Below, one piece after another: positions 44,757 to 59,400 of a stretch of DNA of 64,000 nucleotides. Both the position numbers and the translations under genes were made by a program. Positions within the stretch are counted from its first letter, which is position 1, and every line of letters begins with the position of its first letter. Under the pieces are notes generated by a model that saw nothing but the letters and a program-made list of their open reading frames with translations, was not told where the DNA came from and made no database searches. Source of the DNA: Turbatrix aceti (lineage: Eukaryota; Nematoda; Chromadorea; Rhabditida; Panagrolaimidae); NCBI GenBank assembly GCA_963969345.1, contig OZ017768.1, forward strand, positions 8,952,718 through 9,016,717. Reading direction: 5' to 3'.

Positions 44757-47700
44757 CGTTGTTTTGATTTTTTTTTCTATTTGTGAGACAGACTACGGAG
44801 GGGACAGTGGCTACTACGCGGATGGCGATGACTCAGCCAATTGAGTTGTTTTTTCTTCTCTTGTTGGTTTTTTTTGAATTCCAGGTGCTCGGATTTTAGG
44901 GTGCCTGCAAAAAAAAAAATTTTTTTTAATGCAAATGAAAAACGATCACGAGGGACCTGGGTCAAAATGGGAGAAACAAACAAACACACGCGCGCGTTTT
45001 AGTTTTATTAGTACGGGTGACACGTGTTAGCAAAAAATGTAAGAGTCACCATGATAAGTGTGATGGATTCACGCGACGGGCCAAATGCCGCTAGCAAAGG
45101 GGTAAGCACGTATGTACTTTTTTTTTACATATTCGCGCTGTCGGGCCCTGTCCGAACGACAAAATGAAGAGCGTTCTAACTAACTACTCAGGAGAGGATG
45201 TGTGTGGTGCCATCGTTTCTCGCTTCTCGCTTGCGCGCCGTCCATTTTCTCCCTGGGGCGGGTGCAGAGGGGGGGGCAAATGAACAGACGCAAGTATTAG
45301 CTACAAATACGACCCATCATACATAGAGTACATTTATGAATTATCCATCCATCCACGGGCATGGGAGAGGATATTTTGTATGTATATACACAACACGGAT
45401 TCAGTCCTGGGAAAAGCTGTGATTTTCTCATAAATACTGTGATAGGAGACAAAAAACACTTGACACGAGGCAAATTGCCTTAACAACTACCAACTTACAT
45501 TTGAAAGACATACATGAGCTATAAAAAATAAGAAATAAAGAAACGAGCACATACAAATGATTATCCATTAACAACCACGGCTACTATGTGCACCTTTGAA
45601 GAAGAATCGTTACACCACTGTCAGCAGTCAGCAGACGGACAGGCAGGGGCACATCTGTTTGAACTAATATCCGTTGCCGTTGCCGTTGCTGTTGCTTCTT
45701 TCACGCGGTGAGAATGAATGCATGTGTGAAAGTGAGGGTCTTTATCCTCTTACTACTTTTTTTTCTTCTTATGAAAGCACACCACAAAGAGGAGAAGAAG
45801 AAAAAAAATAAAAATAATGCCGCAGTGCAAGAATAAAGGATATTTAGAAAGTTTCGCTCCTTAACGATACCTCACGCATTTGAATGAGCCCGTGAAGGGA
45901 GTCCGAAGACTGACAAAAGCCACAGGTAGATAGTATGCATTGTGCACAGTGTGTGTGTGTGTGTATGAGAAAGCCGAGTGCTAAGAAGGGGATTGTATCT
46001 AGTACAACGACGACGACGACGACGACAACGACTGACAAGAAAACAGGGATTTCGAGAAGCCGTTCAAGTTACCCACCCGTCAAAGACCGTCAACATGTGG
46101 ACTGGCAATAATATCTACTAATATCGAATTCATTCAACGGATGACAACAAGTACAAAAAAATTGACCATTCAGAAAACAATTCAAAAACCACCAACAAAT
46201 AATATGTATTAATTTTTTGTTGTTGTTTCACAAAAAAGTTAGAGAAAAAAATAACTTTTAAATGAAATTAAGATGAAGCTGGGGGTGGTTTTGTAGTTAG
46301 TTGTACAGAGCAGTCGGCTGGTAGAGAGGTATTAACGTCAGGGGAAGGAGGTTAGATAGTGTGCCAGATCGAGCCAAGCAATAGTCAACTAATTGTCCAA
46401 CACCGAGTTGAGTTGCCGGAGTGACCGGAAAAGTATTTTTAGGGGGAAAAGATGTTTTTTCCCTCTGAAAATACTTTATTGGTGGCAGTAGTGATAGGGT
46501 AATCAAAAAAAAAAAGAAGGAAGTAGTTGGGTTGGGCTTTTTTTGCCCTAAGAAGGCTAAAAAATTCAAATGAATGTCTCCTTTTAGAAACATTTAAGCG
46601 GAGCTTTACTAACATTTGGACTTTTTTTATGAAAAAAATGGAGTAATGAATCAAAAGTTGGCATTTTTGGTCAAAAATTGTGTTTTGATGAGCACAAAAA
46701 CAAAAATGAATCCATGCCAACAAGTTATCACATTTTTTTGCACAAAAATAAATATCTATTTAGAAATCTGACCACCAAGGCGGAAGCCGCCGGAGTGCAA
46801 CGAAAGTCTAGCGGAATGAGTTCAGTGCAAATGGCGTGGTCTAGACTAATTATGCGGGGTTTTATGACTGCATAAAGAGCCCCGCACTGACTGACGACTG
46901 ACTGACCTTTGCGAAGAAGCACTTGGAGGTCAAAGAAGCATTAGCCATTCATTCAGCTTTGGGAAAAAAAGTCAATTGCCGGATTCAAGTGTTACGTCAG
47001 AGGCGTGGGATTGTTTAGATTTATTGGCAATGTTAAAAAAAATTATTTTTGTAAAAAAACACCCCAGGAAGCCTCCAATTAATTAGTCGAAAAAAAATAA
47101 AAATAAAATATTTTAAAAATAAATTTATTATAAAATTAAATTTAAAGACTCGATCAAAGGACAAAGACCAAAATCACTAAAGCAGCTTATTGCCGGGTTC
47201 CACGGAACTTTTTGGATAATCACGTAAAAATTGGTTGTTGGTTGTACGTAATAAGCATTTTAGAGGCAGCGCACACAAAAAAAAGACCAGCGCAGGCAAG
47301 ATTGAACATTGGTGGTGGCTGATTGAATGAATGAAAGTCAGGAGAAAAGTCAGGATGAATGTGGATGAGGCGTGAAACGTTGTATGTCGTATCCTCTCGC
47401 CTTTCCCCACTTGTACTAATATCAATTGCAAAAAAAAAGAAGCGCGAGACTGACTAGGCTTGCTTGGCTTGCCTGCTTGGTTGGTTGCTGCTGGGGAGGC
47501 GCAAATATTTTACGTGGGAAGAAGGAGGCTCCTGGCTCTCAGTAGTCTTGGGCTGGTAATGGTCGTGTCCGTGCTTTTCTTTTTCTTTCCTTTCTCCTTT
47601 TTTTAATTTTTGTTTGTTGACACGTTTGAAAAACAAGCCCGAGTCTGGGCCTTTTTACCGCGCTTGGTGGCAGCGCAACAAGCGCGGCGTAAAAGACACC

Positions 47701-50700
47701 ATGACACTACCGCTGGCATTCTCATCCCGGTAGCACCTTCCAGCAGAAAAAAATATATAGTTTCTGTTTTCAGCAGGCAAAAACACAACAAAAGACAAAC
47801 ACGCACGGATTCCCCCAAAAAAAATTACGGGCAAATGTTGCATTGAAAAAAAAAGGGAAAATTTTTTATTGTGTACCTTCCTTCTTTTCTTGGCCTTTTG
47901 TTTAAGCTTGAATATTTTTTAGACACGAGGTGACAGTGATACGTGTACAGAAGCAGACATGTACAGACGCGACAGATGTTGACTCGCAACGATGAGATAG
48001 ATGACTTTTTTGTTGTTTTTAATGGGTTTTTGTTTGTTAGAAATGCATGACACCGGGATCAGTTGCACTTTTTGTAGACAAACACGTGCAAAAAAATATT
48101 TATTTTTTTAAGGGGGATTTATGTTAGAAGTATTATGATAAAATAATTTGATTGCGTAAGAATTTCCGACACGCCAGGAAATTCCTAGGACCCCCGCTGA
48201 TGATTAGCTATTTATCGAAATGTGGGGTATTCTACAGACTACTTAGGTGAAGGACCAGCGGGAGGGGGTGGTCTACGCATGAAACTGGGCATGACGCTTG
48301 TAAATAGTTCAACAAAAATGTTTTTGAGTGTTTAGTGCCACCGACGCGCATCACATCGCATCAGTCAATTGGCGTGAAAAAAAATACACAAACAGGAGTA
48401 AATTCGACAAAAGCGGGGTGTTGGGATATTTTTTTTGAAAAAAAATATTTTTGAACAAACACAAGCACAAACTTTGACCGGCACACAAAAAAAGATGAGA
48501 ATGAGGATGACAATAATTGCAACAACAACAAAAAAGTCATCTAGGAGGGAAATAAAAAATGTATGACTATAGCAAATTGTGTTTTTTGTTTGTTTGTTCG
48601 GTTGGTATTGTTTTTTCTTGGGGATCAAAAACCATGAAAGAGAAAACAGGTTGTAAAAAGTAGCATGCAGCCTGAACCCGAAAAAAGTGGTGAGGAAAAT
48701 ACGATCCATGTCAGCAGAAAACCGTTTTCTGGTTCTTCGGATGCTTTAGACAAGTTACACCAACTTTAGTATGTTTCAAAAAATTAGTAAGAAAAACTCT
48801 GTACAAACACGAAAAAATCCTAAAATTTAATGAAACAGAAAAAAAAGAAGCAAATGCCAATCGTCCCAAAAAAGCTGTCACAAAAGAAGTTGTACAGCAA
48901 AGTGTCGGTTTGGTTTGCCACAAGTTTATTCCAACGCCCCCAGAAAAGTAAGAAGCAAGCGAACGCCTCAAATTGGCCTTCAGGGAGCTTCGAGTTGCCA
49001 TTTTTTTGGGGCAGGCACCGTATGGGATGATTCTTGGTCACGGTAATCCATCTGGCTACATTGTACATTCGAGGTGAAAAAATAATTAATTTTTGACACT
49101 AATACGGGACGAAAAGTAAATATATGTGGCGTGGCGAAGTCTTTCAATTAATGATGGGTTTGGCACGTATCAAAAAAAGGATAATTGCTAATTATTTGTA
49201 TTTTTTTGGGGACTAGAAAATATAGGAATTTTTTTGTTAATACCAAAAAAATAATATAATAATTTCCTTAGTATAATTTTTTTTCGTGTACATACATGTT
49301 TACAACTTTTATTATTTGTATAATGAGAAAAAAAATCTAAAAATTGTAAACATTTTTATATTTTTGATGCCCAAAATACCGAAAATAAAGTCTCAAGAAA
49401 ATATTTTACAGACCGCAGTTGATTTGATTTCAGTTGCAACCTCAAAAAAATTCCAAAACAGATGGTATGAATTATGCAATTAATTCACATGCCCAGCTGT
49501 AAAAAAAAGCGGAAAAAGCAGAAGTTGTTTTGAACTCATGACGTATCACCGCTGGGGTGCAAACTTTTTGGTGGGGTTATATATGGCAGGCATCACTGAC
49601 AGCTAAGTGGTCCTCAGGGACAAGCCGTTATTTATGTTTTTTTTCTCCTGTCACACAACTCGAAGAAGAAGAAGAAGAAGAAGGCGAAGGAGGGAGGGAA
49701 AGTTGAAGATCCAAAATGTTTTGCCGCCCCGTTAAAAACACTTTTTTTCGGGTTGAATCTATGAATAGGACATTGGCTAGTACGAAAGTGACAAAAAAAG
49801 ACTGCTGGCGGTGAAAAATTTGAAACGTGATAAGTTGCATTCGCTAAAAAGGGTTTTGAATTTTTTTTGGTGTTCTTCTTGATCTTTTGTGTTTACGCAA
49901 AAAATAGTTTGCCTAACATAAATGCCGAGTTTTATGGATGGCTTTTGTTTGTTTACCGGGAATTTATAACTTTTTTTTTGAAACTCAGAAACAAGAAACA
50001 ATTTTGATTACATTTTAAAACGGGTTTAAAATTCTTAAATCCAATTTTTTTTTAATTTAAAAAAAAATTGAACGTGCAAACAATTTTTTTTTATTTTTTT
50101 ATACAAATGGGTGAACTAAAGGTCACATTCATATACAGAAAAAATTTCTCTCAAAATATTTATTATTTACAAAATAATTATCTCTCACTTTCCCCAAATA
50201 AATGAACAAAGGAACACGAATACAGCTTTCGAAACGGAATGAAACAAACGAGAAAAAAAAATTTGTCTCATTGGCATTGCTCCTTACTCATCCGTCTACT
50301 TTTTTTGCGTGACGACACTGCGGACTCCGAAGAGGACGCAACGAAGAGAATGGTTGGTGGCAGCATGGCAGCGTCCGTGCAAGGGTCACTGCTTCTGGAT
50401 TTTTTGCAAGCCCCCGAAAAACAACATCGTACTTCCAAAATGAAAGTTGAGAGGGGAGGGGAGGGCATGTACGACTAGTTAGCAGAGGTTCGATGCGGGC
50501 TTGTTTTACTCAAGTTGTTGGAGAAGAGAGGAGGGGTACAAGTTACGCTACTACTTTTTCTGCCTGTTGTCCGCAGTGATGTAGTCGATGCAGAAAGTCT
50601 AAATCTAGGGAGGAGGTCAGCACCAAAGACCATGCACAAAAAAGGCCATGGAAAAAAAACTGGACTGCGGGATGAGCAACGACGGGGATGCTTCAGCGCC

Positions 50701-52230
50701 CGGATATAAATAGGCAGTAAGCCTTCCAGAAATCTCGGATATGAATAACCAAAATTGCATAAGTGAGGCTTCGGGGGATTTGACGGGTGCAAAACACAGA
50801 ATTGGATTCTTTGACGTATGAAAACGTGAATTGCGCACGATTTTGCAGATCTGATATGAAAAGAAATGTGTCGTTGACGTCAAAAAATTCGGCAGACGTA
50901 ATGTTTTAGGTTTTTGGTCGTTTTTTTGCAACAGGGGCTTGAAAAAGCGTTTTTAAAAAATGCCAATTTTTTAAAATTTTCAAAAAAAAATTCACAAACT
51001 GGTTTGTTGATCTGGAAATTGTAATTTTTTATTTTTTTTAAAAACACTCATTTTATGTTTTTTTTTTAATTTTTGTAAGTTTTTCAATATTTGATTTTTG
51101 AAATCATTTATTTAGATTTTTTGTAAAAAAATTAAAAAAAATTTAATTTCAGGTTTTCGTCCATAATTTTTTTGGCATCTCGTCCGGCATAAATAAGTAC
51201 ATAAAATGAAAATAAAAATACAAAAATAAATAAAATGATGAAACAACCATGATAAAGGTCATTAAAAGGTCATTAATCTCATTGAAGCACCCAGATTATA
51301 AAAGACATGTGGCTTTTTTGTTCAAAAAATGCCATTCATGAAAAAAGCAAACAAAAAACGATGTCTTGAAAAAAAGTATAAGCGAATTCCGATTGTAAAT
51401 ACAACGTCGATTGCAATATTCTTTTTGGGTCGTCTTCCGTCTATGATTATTTAGGAAGCCTTGGAATTTAATTCTCATTGTCAGTTTTATGTAAACCCAA
51501 TTCGTACACTTTAATCCAAACCAAATGTCAAACTTTTCAAAATGTCATTATTGGCAATACCCAAAGCTTACCCCGCAAAAACTAAACATGTAAGCTTCTC
51601 AGACGGACGTAAGTGTCTTCCAAAGACGTCAAGCAAACGGTGATGTGTGCCAGAAACTATGATGCGGGTGCTCGTTACCGAAGCAAGTGACTAAATCCCT
51701 AACTTTTTAATACAAAGCCGTTGCTTAATACAAAGAGGGTTTTGTACGTCTTTTAAGAGTATTTTGTTTGACGGGGGATATCGGAAACGAAGCTTTTTTT
51801 CGGTGAACATAAATCTTTCGTTCGCATGAATACTCGTCGATGGGCATGTTGATGGATTCGATGCGGTTTACTGATGATAAGTAACTTGGAATAAGTTATG
51901 AAAAAAAAATACTTGAATTTTTTTTAAAAACCGAAACGGACAAGGAAGCACAATAAAAAAAATATATTTTTATTTATTTATTTATTTATTTCACCATTAC
52001 TCAGAGGTTAGTTATCATTAGACCAGATGTTAGAAAAAAAATATATAATCACCTGAAATTAGAAATCTAAAACATTTAAAAAAATTTCGTCAATCCAATA
52101 ATATAAACGATACAATTTTTTTATTGATAATAAAAAATTTGCAATGAATAACCAATTTTTACATCAATTAGCAATTTTTGTCGCCATTCGTAAGAACATT
52201 TATAAACTCACCTGGATGTGCAAAAACCAC
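44757..52230. other. Gene-poor region with microsatellites
   Basis: 7.5 kb without a convincing exon. Simple repeats: ACG triplets at about 46007-46026, AAG triplets at about 49662-49683 and TTTA units at about 51967-51992. Short open frames here are low in complexity or lack splice partners. Confidence 0.5.
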
Positions 52231-52302
52231 GCGTCAGTGGTGTAATGGTCAGCATTGAAGCCTTCCAAGCTTTAGATCGGGGTTCGATTCCCCGCTGACG
52301 CA
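52231..52302 (+). tRNA. tRNA-Gly (anticodon UCC)
   Basis: 72 nt with a full cloverleaf. Acceptor GCGTCAG pairs with CTGACGC, discriminator A. The D arm contains GGTGTAATGGTCAGCA. The anticodon arm GAAGC-CTTCCAA-GCTTT gives anticodon TCC. The T arm is CGGGGTTCGATTCCCCG. A T-run follows at 52307. Internal A and B boxes are standard, and it closely resembles the Caenorhabditis tRNA-Gly(UCC) as I remember it. Confidence 0.96.
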
Positions 52303-55300
52303 AACTTTTTTGTTTTCTTTTCAAAATATTTTTTATACAACAAATTTTATTACAAAAAAGTTTTTTATGTGTTCTGCTTACATTATTGTCCTTTTTGCCC
52401 TTATGTAGTGTACATTTCAACGATCAAAGAGTTGTACATCAAAAGGTTGTCTGTTTGCTTATTTGCAGGTGAACTTTGCAATATTGTAGTTTCGAAGCGT
52501 TTTTTTAAGTGCACTTGAGTACTCCATTCACCTGATGCCACCTGTAGTCCCCGAGTTTGTAGTCGCCGTTAAGTATAAGGTCATTCTGCACCTGTCTCGG
52601 GTTTTTTTTTGACGGCAGGTCCCTCTTGTTTTTGTCCGACATTGGAGTTTATTGCCACCGAGACTTGCTCAAAATCATGTCCCCCAGGTCCTGAAAAAGT
52701 CAGAGCTGTTTTGTTTCCCAAAATTGAATGGGCTCTGACTTTCGACGTGTCCCGCGGAATGCGACTAACGATGCCGGATTTCTCATCAAGCAAACCCGGG
52801 GTCCCGCGAGACCCGCTCCTGTCCCGTCTAATTGCCTCGTCAAAAAATGAAGACGCTCTCGTAGCTCAAAGGAGGGAGGATACAAATTATGCACTCACTC
52901 GCAGTCGAAGATTGGGTATGAATATGTATCCTGAATCTGTCTGCGGCCTGTCCAGGGGGGGGGATTGGATTGCGTGCGTGCACACAAGACGGATTGGATG
53001 GGCTCCTGTTGCGCGCAGTTTCTTCGCCTTATTCGTGTGCAACAGGATTGGGTAATACTCATTTGAATACATTCCAAAAATCATTTATGTATTCACAACA
53101 ATTTAGTCAGGGTGTCAATCAGTCATTATTATTGCCCCTCGTTTTATGGCACTTTTTGACAGTTGCCATATTTGTTCTCGTCATCGGAATTAAAAGAGCT
53201 TGATTTTTTGGCAGACTTTTTTTGCGACAACAAAATACATATTTATATTTTTTAAATGAATGTGATAAAAGTTGGCACGGTGTTTTCACACCTCGACGAA
53301 TTTCATTCAATTTGGCAGGATTGTGAGTTGTCTGTCTGGCACCTGCTGCACTTCCTGAAACATGATTTACGGTCAAATGCTTTTTTACGCACCGACTGGA
53401 CATTCCTGCATCCTGGTAATTCAGGTGACGCGATGATGATGGTGGAGGCGTTGGGTGATGAGTTCTGGGAAATGTGAAAAATTGAAAAACATGGATTTTG
53501 AACAATTTAAATTATTGGATTTGAAAAACAGCACCAATGACGATTAAAAAAAAACATTACTACAATTTGAACATTTTTTTGTAGATTTTCCAGAATTACG
53601 TTTCTTATCGGAAGGACAGAATTTTCGCAAAAAACGATGAAAGCAAATTGTTTGATGGTTGTTTGCGAACGCACTCAAAAGTGTTCGCATTTTTTTGATT
53701 TTCAAATCGAAATTGGCAAAATGTTCGAATTTCTTCGTAACCAAATAAAAACGGTTTTTTTTAACAAAAAACGAAAAAAAGGTACGCATAAAATTTTTGC
53801 TCAACTCTGCTTCAAGCCCTAAAAATTTTCCCAAACCCCTAGATTCATCCAAATCAGTTTTTGTTTTTACCGCATCCCTTTCATTCCATGCATCGAGTTA
53901 CGGTTACGGCTCATTGTCTGGTCGTAAAACAGGCAAGCCAGCAAGCTTGCCTGGTGCAACGGGATTTGGCTTTCGACGACCTTGTTTTGATTACGCGTGT
54001 CTCTGGGCCATCGCCACCACCACCGCCACAGTCGCCGCTTGGATGGATGTATGATTGCTTTCCCCCGTGTCGTTGCATGATTTCCCAATTGGCATTGCAT
54101 TCATCTGTGATGAGATTTTTGTGGATGTTTGTGTGCGCGCGTATCCTTTGTTTGTCCGTCGCTTTGACCCGGCGGGCCGGCAAACGAACGCTCGCAGATT
54201 TTTTCAATCTTGCCTGGAAGGAACTTGGATTTCAATTTTCTGACGACAAAAAAGTTAATCTTGGAATTCAATTTTTAAGAGAGGAGGAGATTTGTTGCGA
54301 AGATTGGATTAGATTTTCTGGGATTTTGCAATGACATCAGGTTACCGTAAGAGTTGAAGCAAGTTTTTTTTGGCATCGGGATGCCGGTGAGGGTCCAAAC
54401 GTCGTTTTTTGTTCGCAAACAAACGCATACAGTTTGTCGATTTTGCTTGTGAAATCGGGAAAACACGAAAATAAATATTAGGCTAAAAAGTTTTTTTTTC
54501 GCCTTGGACAAAGTTGTGTCATTTTGGGCAAAAAAAATTAATAAAAAAGTTGTGTTTTTGCAAACAAACACAAACATTTTTTGAACTATTTTGTTTTAGT
54601 TCGTGAAATAATTGTATTTTTTTGGAAGAGAAACACAAAATAAATACAATTGTGTTCGCGAACAAACTTTTTTTTTCGAAATTTGTTTTACCATTTTTGC
54701 AAATTTGTGTATTTTCTAACAAAAAAACGTTAGCGTTGTTTTTTTTCATAAAAAAATGTTTTTGTTCGCGAACAAAATCGACAGTTTGTTCGCGAAATTA
54801 TTACCTGTTACGTAAAAATTTCAGCTTGAAATTCGTAAACTCCGATAAAAAATTTTATCTCAAAGTTGTAAACACATGCTCATTATTGAATTTGTATTCA
54901 TTCATGTTTTTGGACAACTTCCCTGCTTGCATCTGCCAACACACTTGATTTACCGCGCATTTGCCATCCGCTGCCCCTGTGGCATTAATTCAGTGCCATT
55001 TGGCTTGCACTCTGTCATATTAGTCGTGATGCCCTGCAGTGAAGCGACGCGAACTTCTCTCTTTCCCGACACATGTATCCACCAACGAAAAATCGAATCG
55101 GTTGCGGTGTTGTCTTTTTTTGCTTGCTGCCACAGCTGAATAATTCTCGATTAATCGCAGCACACTTGTCACCGGTTGCTCCGGTCAAACGACGACGACG
55201 ATGCCGACGACGACGACGGAGGCAACAAACGAACGAAACGAAACAAACGTCATGTTGCTTTATTAAAAAAAGTCAAGTCGTCTTGCTTGTGCTCGTTTCT

Positions 55301-56454
55301 GCCGAGAGTACTCGTTTTCTCTGTTGTTGCACAGGATTCCTCCCGTCAAGCTGGGATGGCATTTTAATTAACCTCTGCATCTGCTGTGAATCTTGAGTAG
55401 AAGACAAATCGCGTGCCGACGCATGCGTCAACTTGTCGCTGATTCTGCTTGTTGACGGCTGAGTAGTCGGGAAAAAATGTATAACAAAATGGCATCGACA
55501 AAAATTTTTCAACAAAAAAATAAAATGATTTTTTTTTTGCAAATTGTGTTCCAAAAATTTTCCGTCACCGATATTGATCCTGATCCAACGTGAGAAACAA
55601 AAGACTTTGGCACATGCCATTCATAATTAACGAAGCTTTGACCTTTAAAAAAACCAACAATTTTTTTTCATTGTTTTCTCGGAATAACAAGAATCCACCG
55701 TAATCAGGGAAAAAGAAGGGAGGTTGATGCGCTGTTCAGCAATGCATTTTGCTTGCATGGCACAGCCCCGGGGTGTAAGAGTGATTGTGTGCTTGTGCTT
55801 ATTGTATGTGCATACATTGTTTATCACGGTACCGGGGGGGGGGGCTGATGTGGGACGTGCGAGGACATCCATACTCGATGACCTTGGCTTGGCCTTTTTT
55901 GACATGCATGCAACCTTCTGCTTTGGCCTTCTGCTTCATCATCTGAATTTGGAATTTATTTGATTTTTTGTCGATGGAGAAAAAGAAAAAAAAGTCGTGG
56001 CAGGACCAAAGTTTGTATTTATTCTTTCTTGTTACCCTGGGCAAACTTGGATCGAATGTAATCACACTGCACGGAATGGAATGGAATGAATGAATTGTTT
56101 TTGTTCTCCCGCGAGTCTACAAAAGTCAGGATCCGGCAGACTCACGCACAAACTCGATGCATATCTGAGCGCCGTCAGGAGGCATCACCCTTTAGACCCC
56201 CTAAAAAAACCCATCTTTGTTTTCAAGCTCAACGATTTAAAAGAAAAAAACATTGTATTTACTCACATCAGAATTCTGGAATTATGTGACATCATTTTTC
56301 GCAAGTTTTGGAAAAAAAATAGAACAAAGCATTTCGTGAAATAATGAAAATACATAAACAAAATTTTGTACGTACGACCAGGAAAGAGGGCAATGGGACA
56401 AAAAAAACAGGTACCTGAATACCGGGGTGGAAGGATGCAAAAAGTATGAAAAGA
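52303..56454. other. Gene-poor region downstream of the PAG-3/GFI1 gene
   Basis: No exon recognised. Contains hairpin-forming GTCAGAGC/GCTCTGAC at about 52697-52740, palindromic GTTCGCGAAC at 54655-54664 and 54764-54773, and ACG-type triplet runs near 55190-55220. Confidence 0.45.
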
Positions 56455-59400
56455 TTACGGTCGAGAGCTGAGATTGAGAGCCGTGAGAGCAAGGTGCGCG
56501 GAAGTCGGAGGCTGGGGTGGGGGCGGAGGCGAGCTCTGGGACGTCGAGTTCTGCTGGTTGGCCGAGGAAAAGAACATGGACGGTAGATCCACGGCAAAAC
56601 GAGCGAAAAGATCACTCGCGTTTTCCTGAGACAAAAGCTCGGATTTGAATGCCGCGGCCAAGTCGAGACCTGACGGGGCCGAGACTGCGGGTTCGACGAC
56701 CATGGATGGTGGAGCGCAGCTGGCGGATACAAGGATATTCGAGTTGTTCGACGCGCTCCCTTCAACGCCCTCGCCGGTGGGGATGGCATTTGGGTGGTGG
56801 GTTTCAGTGTGTCGGCGACGATCCACTTTTCGTTGGAATGTTCGACCGCAGATTTCGCAGGCAAAAGGCTTGTAGCCGGTGTGCTTTCGGGTGTGGGTGA
56901 TTAGGTTGCTCGACTGGCTGAAGGCTTTGCCACAGACTGCGCATTTGTGGGGCTTTTCACCTGAAATTTTTTTTTTAGTTTTTTTTTCATTGTTCAACTT
57001 TTTCTTTTATTTTAAAATTTTTCTTTAATTTTTTAATTTTTATTCCATTTTTTAATTTTTATTCTATTTTCTTAAATTTTGTTTTATTTTGTTTCATTTT
57101 GTTTTCTTTTGTTTTCTTTTGTTTACTTTATTTTAATTTTTTTAGAAACGCGTTAGTTTTACAAATGCTGAAAAAAAATTAATCAAGCCCCCGGGTGAGT
57201 GTGTCATGTTGCACTTGTTCAGCTCAAAAAGCAATTTGCCTTTTCGTGATTCCAAGGAAGAGATGAATTAGCCTATATCCGCGCAAAGACACATGCACCC
57301 AGTAGTTGCTTAATTTTCGACATGCATCATCAAAAAGGACAGCCAAGCCAGTCCAAAGTTCATCCAGGATGATGAACTGACTCGACTCGACCTTATTGTT
57401 GTCACAAATTGAGTCAGTACTCCCCCTTCCTTTGTTTTTGTTTATGCGCATGCGTTAATTTAAAGGCCAGGTTGCCAGGATGAGTCAAAAGTCACGTACC
57501 GGTATGGATATAGGTATGCTTCTTCATGTCTGATTTTTGATGAAATCGTTTGCCGCAATATTCGCAGGGATAGGGCCTGGTATCGCTGTGGATGAGCATG
57601 TGGGTGGTTAGCGTGCTTGAACGCTTGAACGTTTTACCGCACTGCTTGCAGATGAATTGCTTTTCACCAGACGATGCCGCGGATGCTAAGTGGATTTGGA
57701 CATGTTGCTGCAATGGACGGGAGTTGTTGAAATATTTATTTATTTGTCAAAAAGTCAGATTAAATGCTTGTTCAGGTGAAAAACGAATCCTGACACGAAA
57801 ATCAATTTTTTTTCAAAACATAAAAATTGTGTACTTTTATTGCAAAAAAAGACGTACATATTTATTTTTATTTAAAAGTACACTCACCTCCAACAGCGCT
57901 TGGGTCGTGAAGACCTTTCCGCACTTTCCACAAGTAAAGCTAAGCTCCTTATCAGGCAGACCGTTGCTCGGCCTCAGACCACTGTTACCAGTCGTGTTGC
58001 CGCCACCGGTACTGCCACCGGTACTACTACCGGTGCTGGTAGACAGACTACTCTGCGCGACCTTCGGCGTAGCGGATCGCCGAGCCGCGCTATTTTCAGT
58101 CAGACTGCTCCCAGCTGTCGATCCCAGCGCGGGAAAACCCGACGGATTGAAAAAAGCATTCATCTGTCGAAACTGCGCGGACCACGAAGCGAGTGCTGAA
58201 GCCAGCTGGACCGCGATCGGCGGCGGCGGAAACATGCTACCGGGCCCTGGATGGCCCGGGAAGGCTGCGAACGCGTCGAGACCAAACGGCGATGATGCAA
58301 ACATGCTCGGCGTGCTGCTTGGCGGTGTGCCTGTAAGAAGAGAGGCGGTTTGGATGGGTTGGATGGGTTGTCGAGCTGTTTTTTAGTCTCAGACAATTTT
58401 ATTTTTATGATCGCTCTAATCAGTGCACGGGCGGTCGGTCGCCTTCATGGGAGTTCTTTGCATCTTTTTTTTCACATTGGGTAAAAAATTTATTTTTATG
58501 ACTTGAGACAGACGACAGACGATTGCATTGATAAGTGTCTCATTTTCTGCGGGAGGTCGTTAAAAATCACTGTTGCACTGTTTTTTTACTGTTGCAATTG
58601 GAAAAAATATTGGGACCAGGGAAAGGGGACGGGTATGTACAGAATGCAAATGTCATCTTGCGAGGGGACAAAATCTCGGCAGTCATTGGCGCCTCAGGGG
58701 AGGGAGCCGAGGTTGTGCATCGACGCGGCCAATGAATGACTGCATTGCTCGATACAACCAACCAACATTTGTCGAGACAACCAACGCCACCGCCGCCGCA
58801 GTCGCCGCAGGCCTAGCGGGCGGCTTGGATTTCACTCAAGCGCAGACACACACGCACACACACGCACAGATACATAAATATTTTGGATACCAGCGAGGTT
58901 TGTGTGTGCTCAAAGAAATCTGAGAGAGAGAAAAAAAGTGGATATTGTCTCATTGTCTTTGACTGACTGCGTATCCTACCGTATTCCTGGGAATATGTAT
59001 AACAATAATTGAATCTGACTGTGTCTGTCAGATTGAAGTACTGCTACTTAAAAAAATATTTTCGGACAAAAAATGTCTGTTGGAAAAAATTTTTTGTTCG
59101 CATAAAAAATTTTGCTTCCGTTTTTTCGCTTCAATCCCCAGGAAAGTAACGTCATCCGGTTCCGTGCATCTTCAAAAATTCAATCCAAATAACCAATTTG
59201 CAGCTTACACTTGGCCAAAAAAAATATCAAGTCAGTCGCCACACGTCTCTTTTACAAGATTTGTGGGGCCCCTTGTATTTATACTTTTTTTGCACTCTGC
59301 CCGTATCCAGATATGTGTATCGTTCATCGTTCCTTCCCGTGTTTGTCTCGCAGTCAGTCTCGGATGAGATATCTTCTGGTAAATAAATGTCATTTTCGCA

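Noticed and set aside
52581..52793. 70-codon minus-strand open frame
   Set aside because: It has no flanking exon, signal or family motif and overlaps a short inverted repeat. Coding evidence is too weak.
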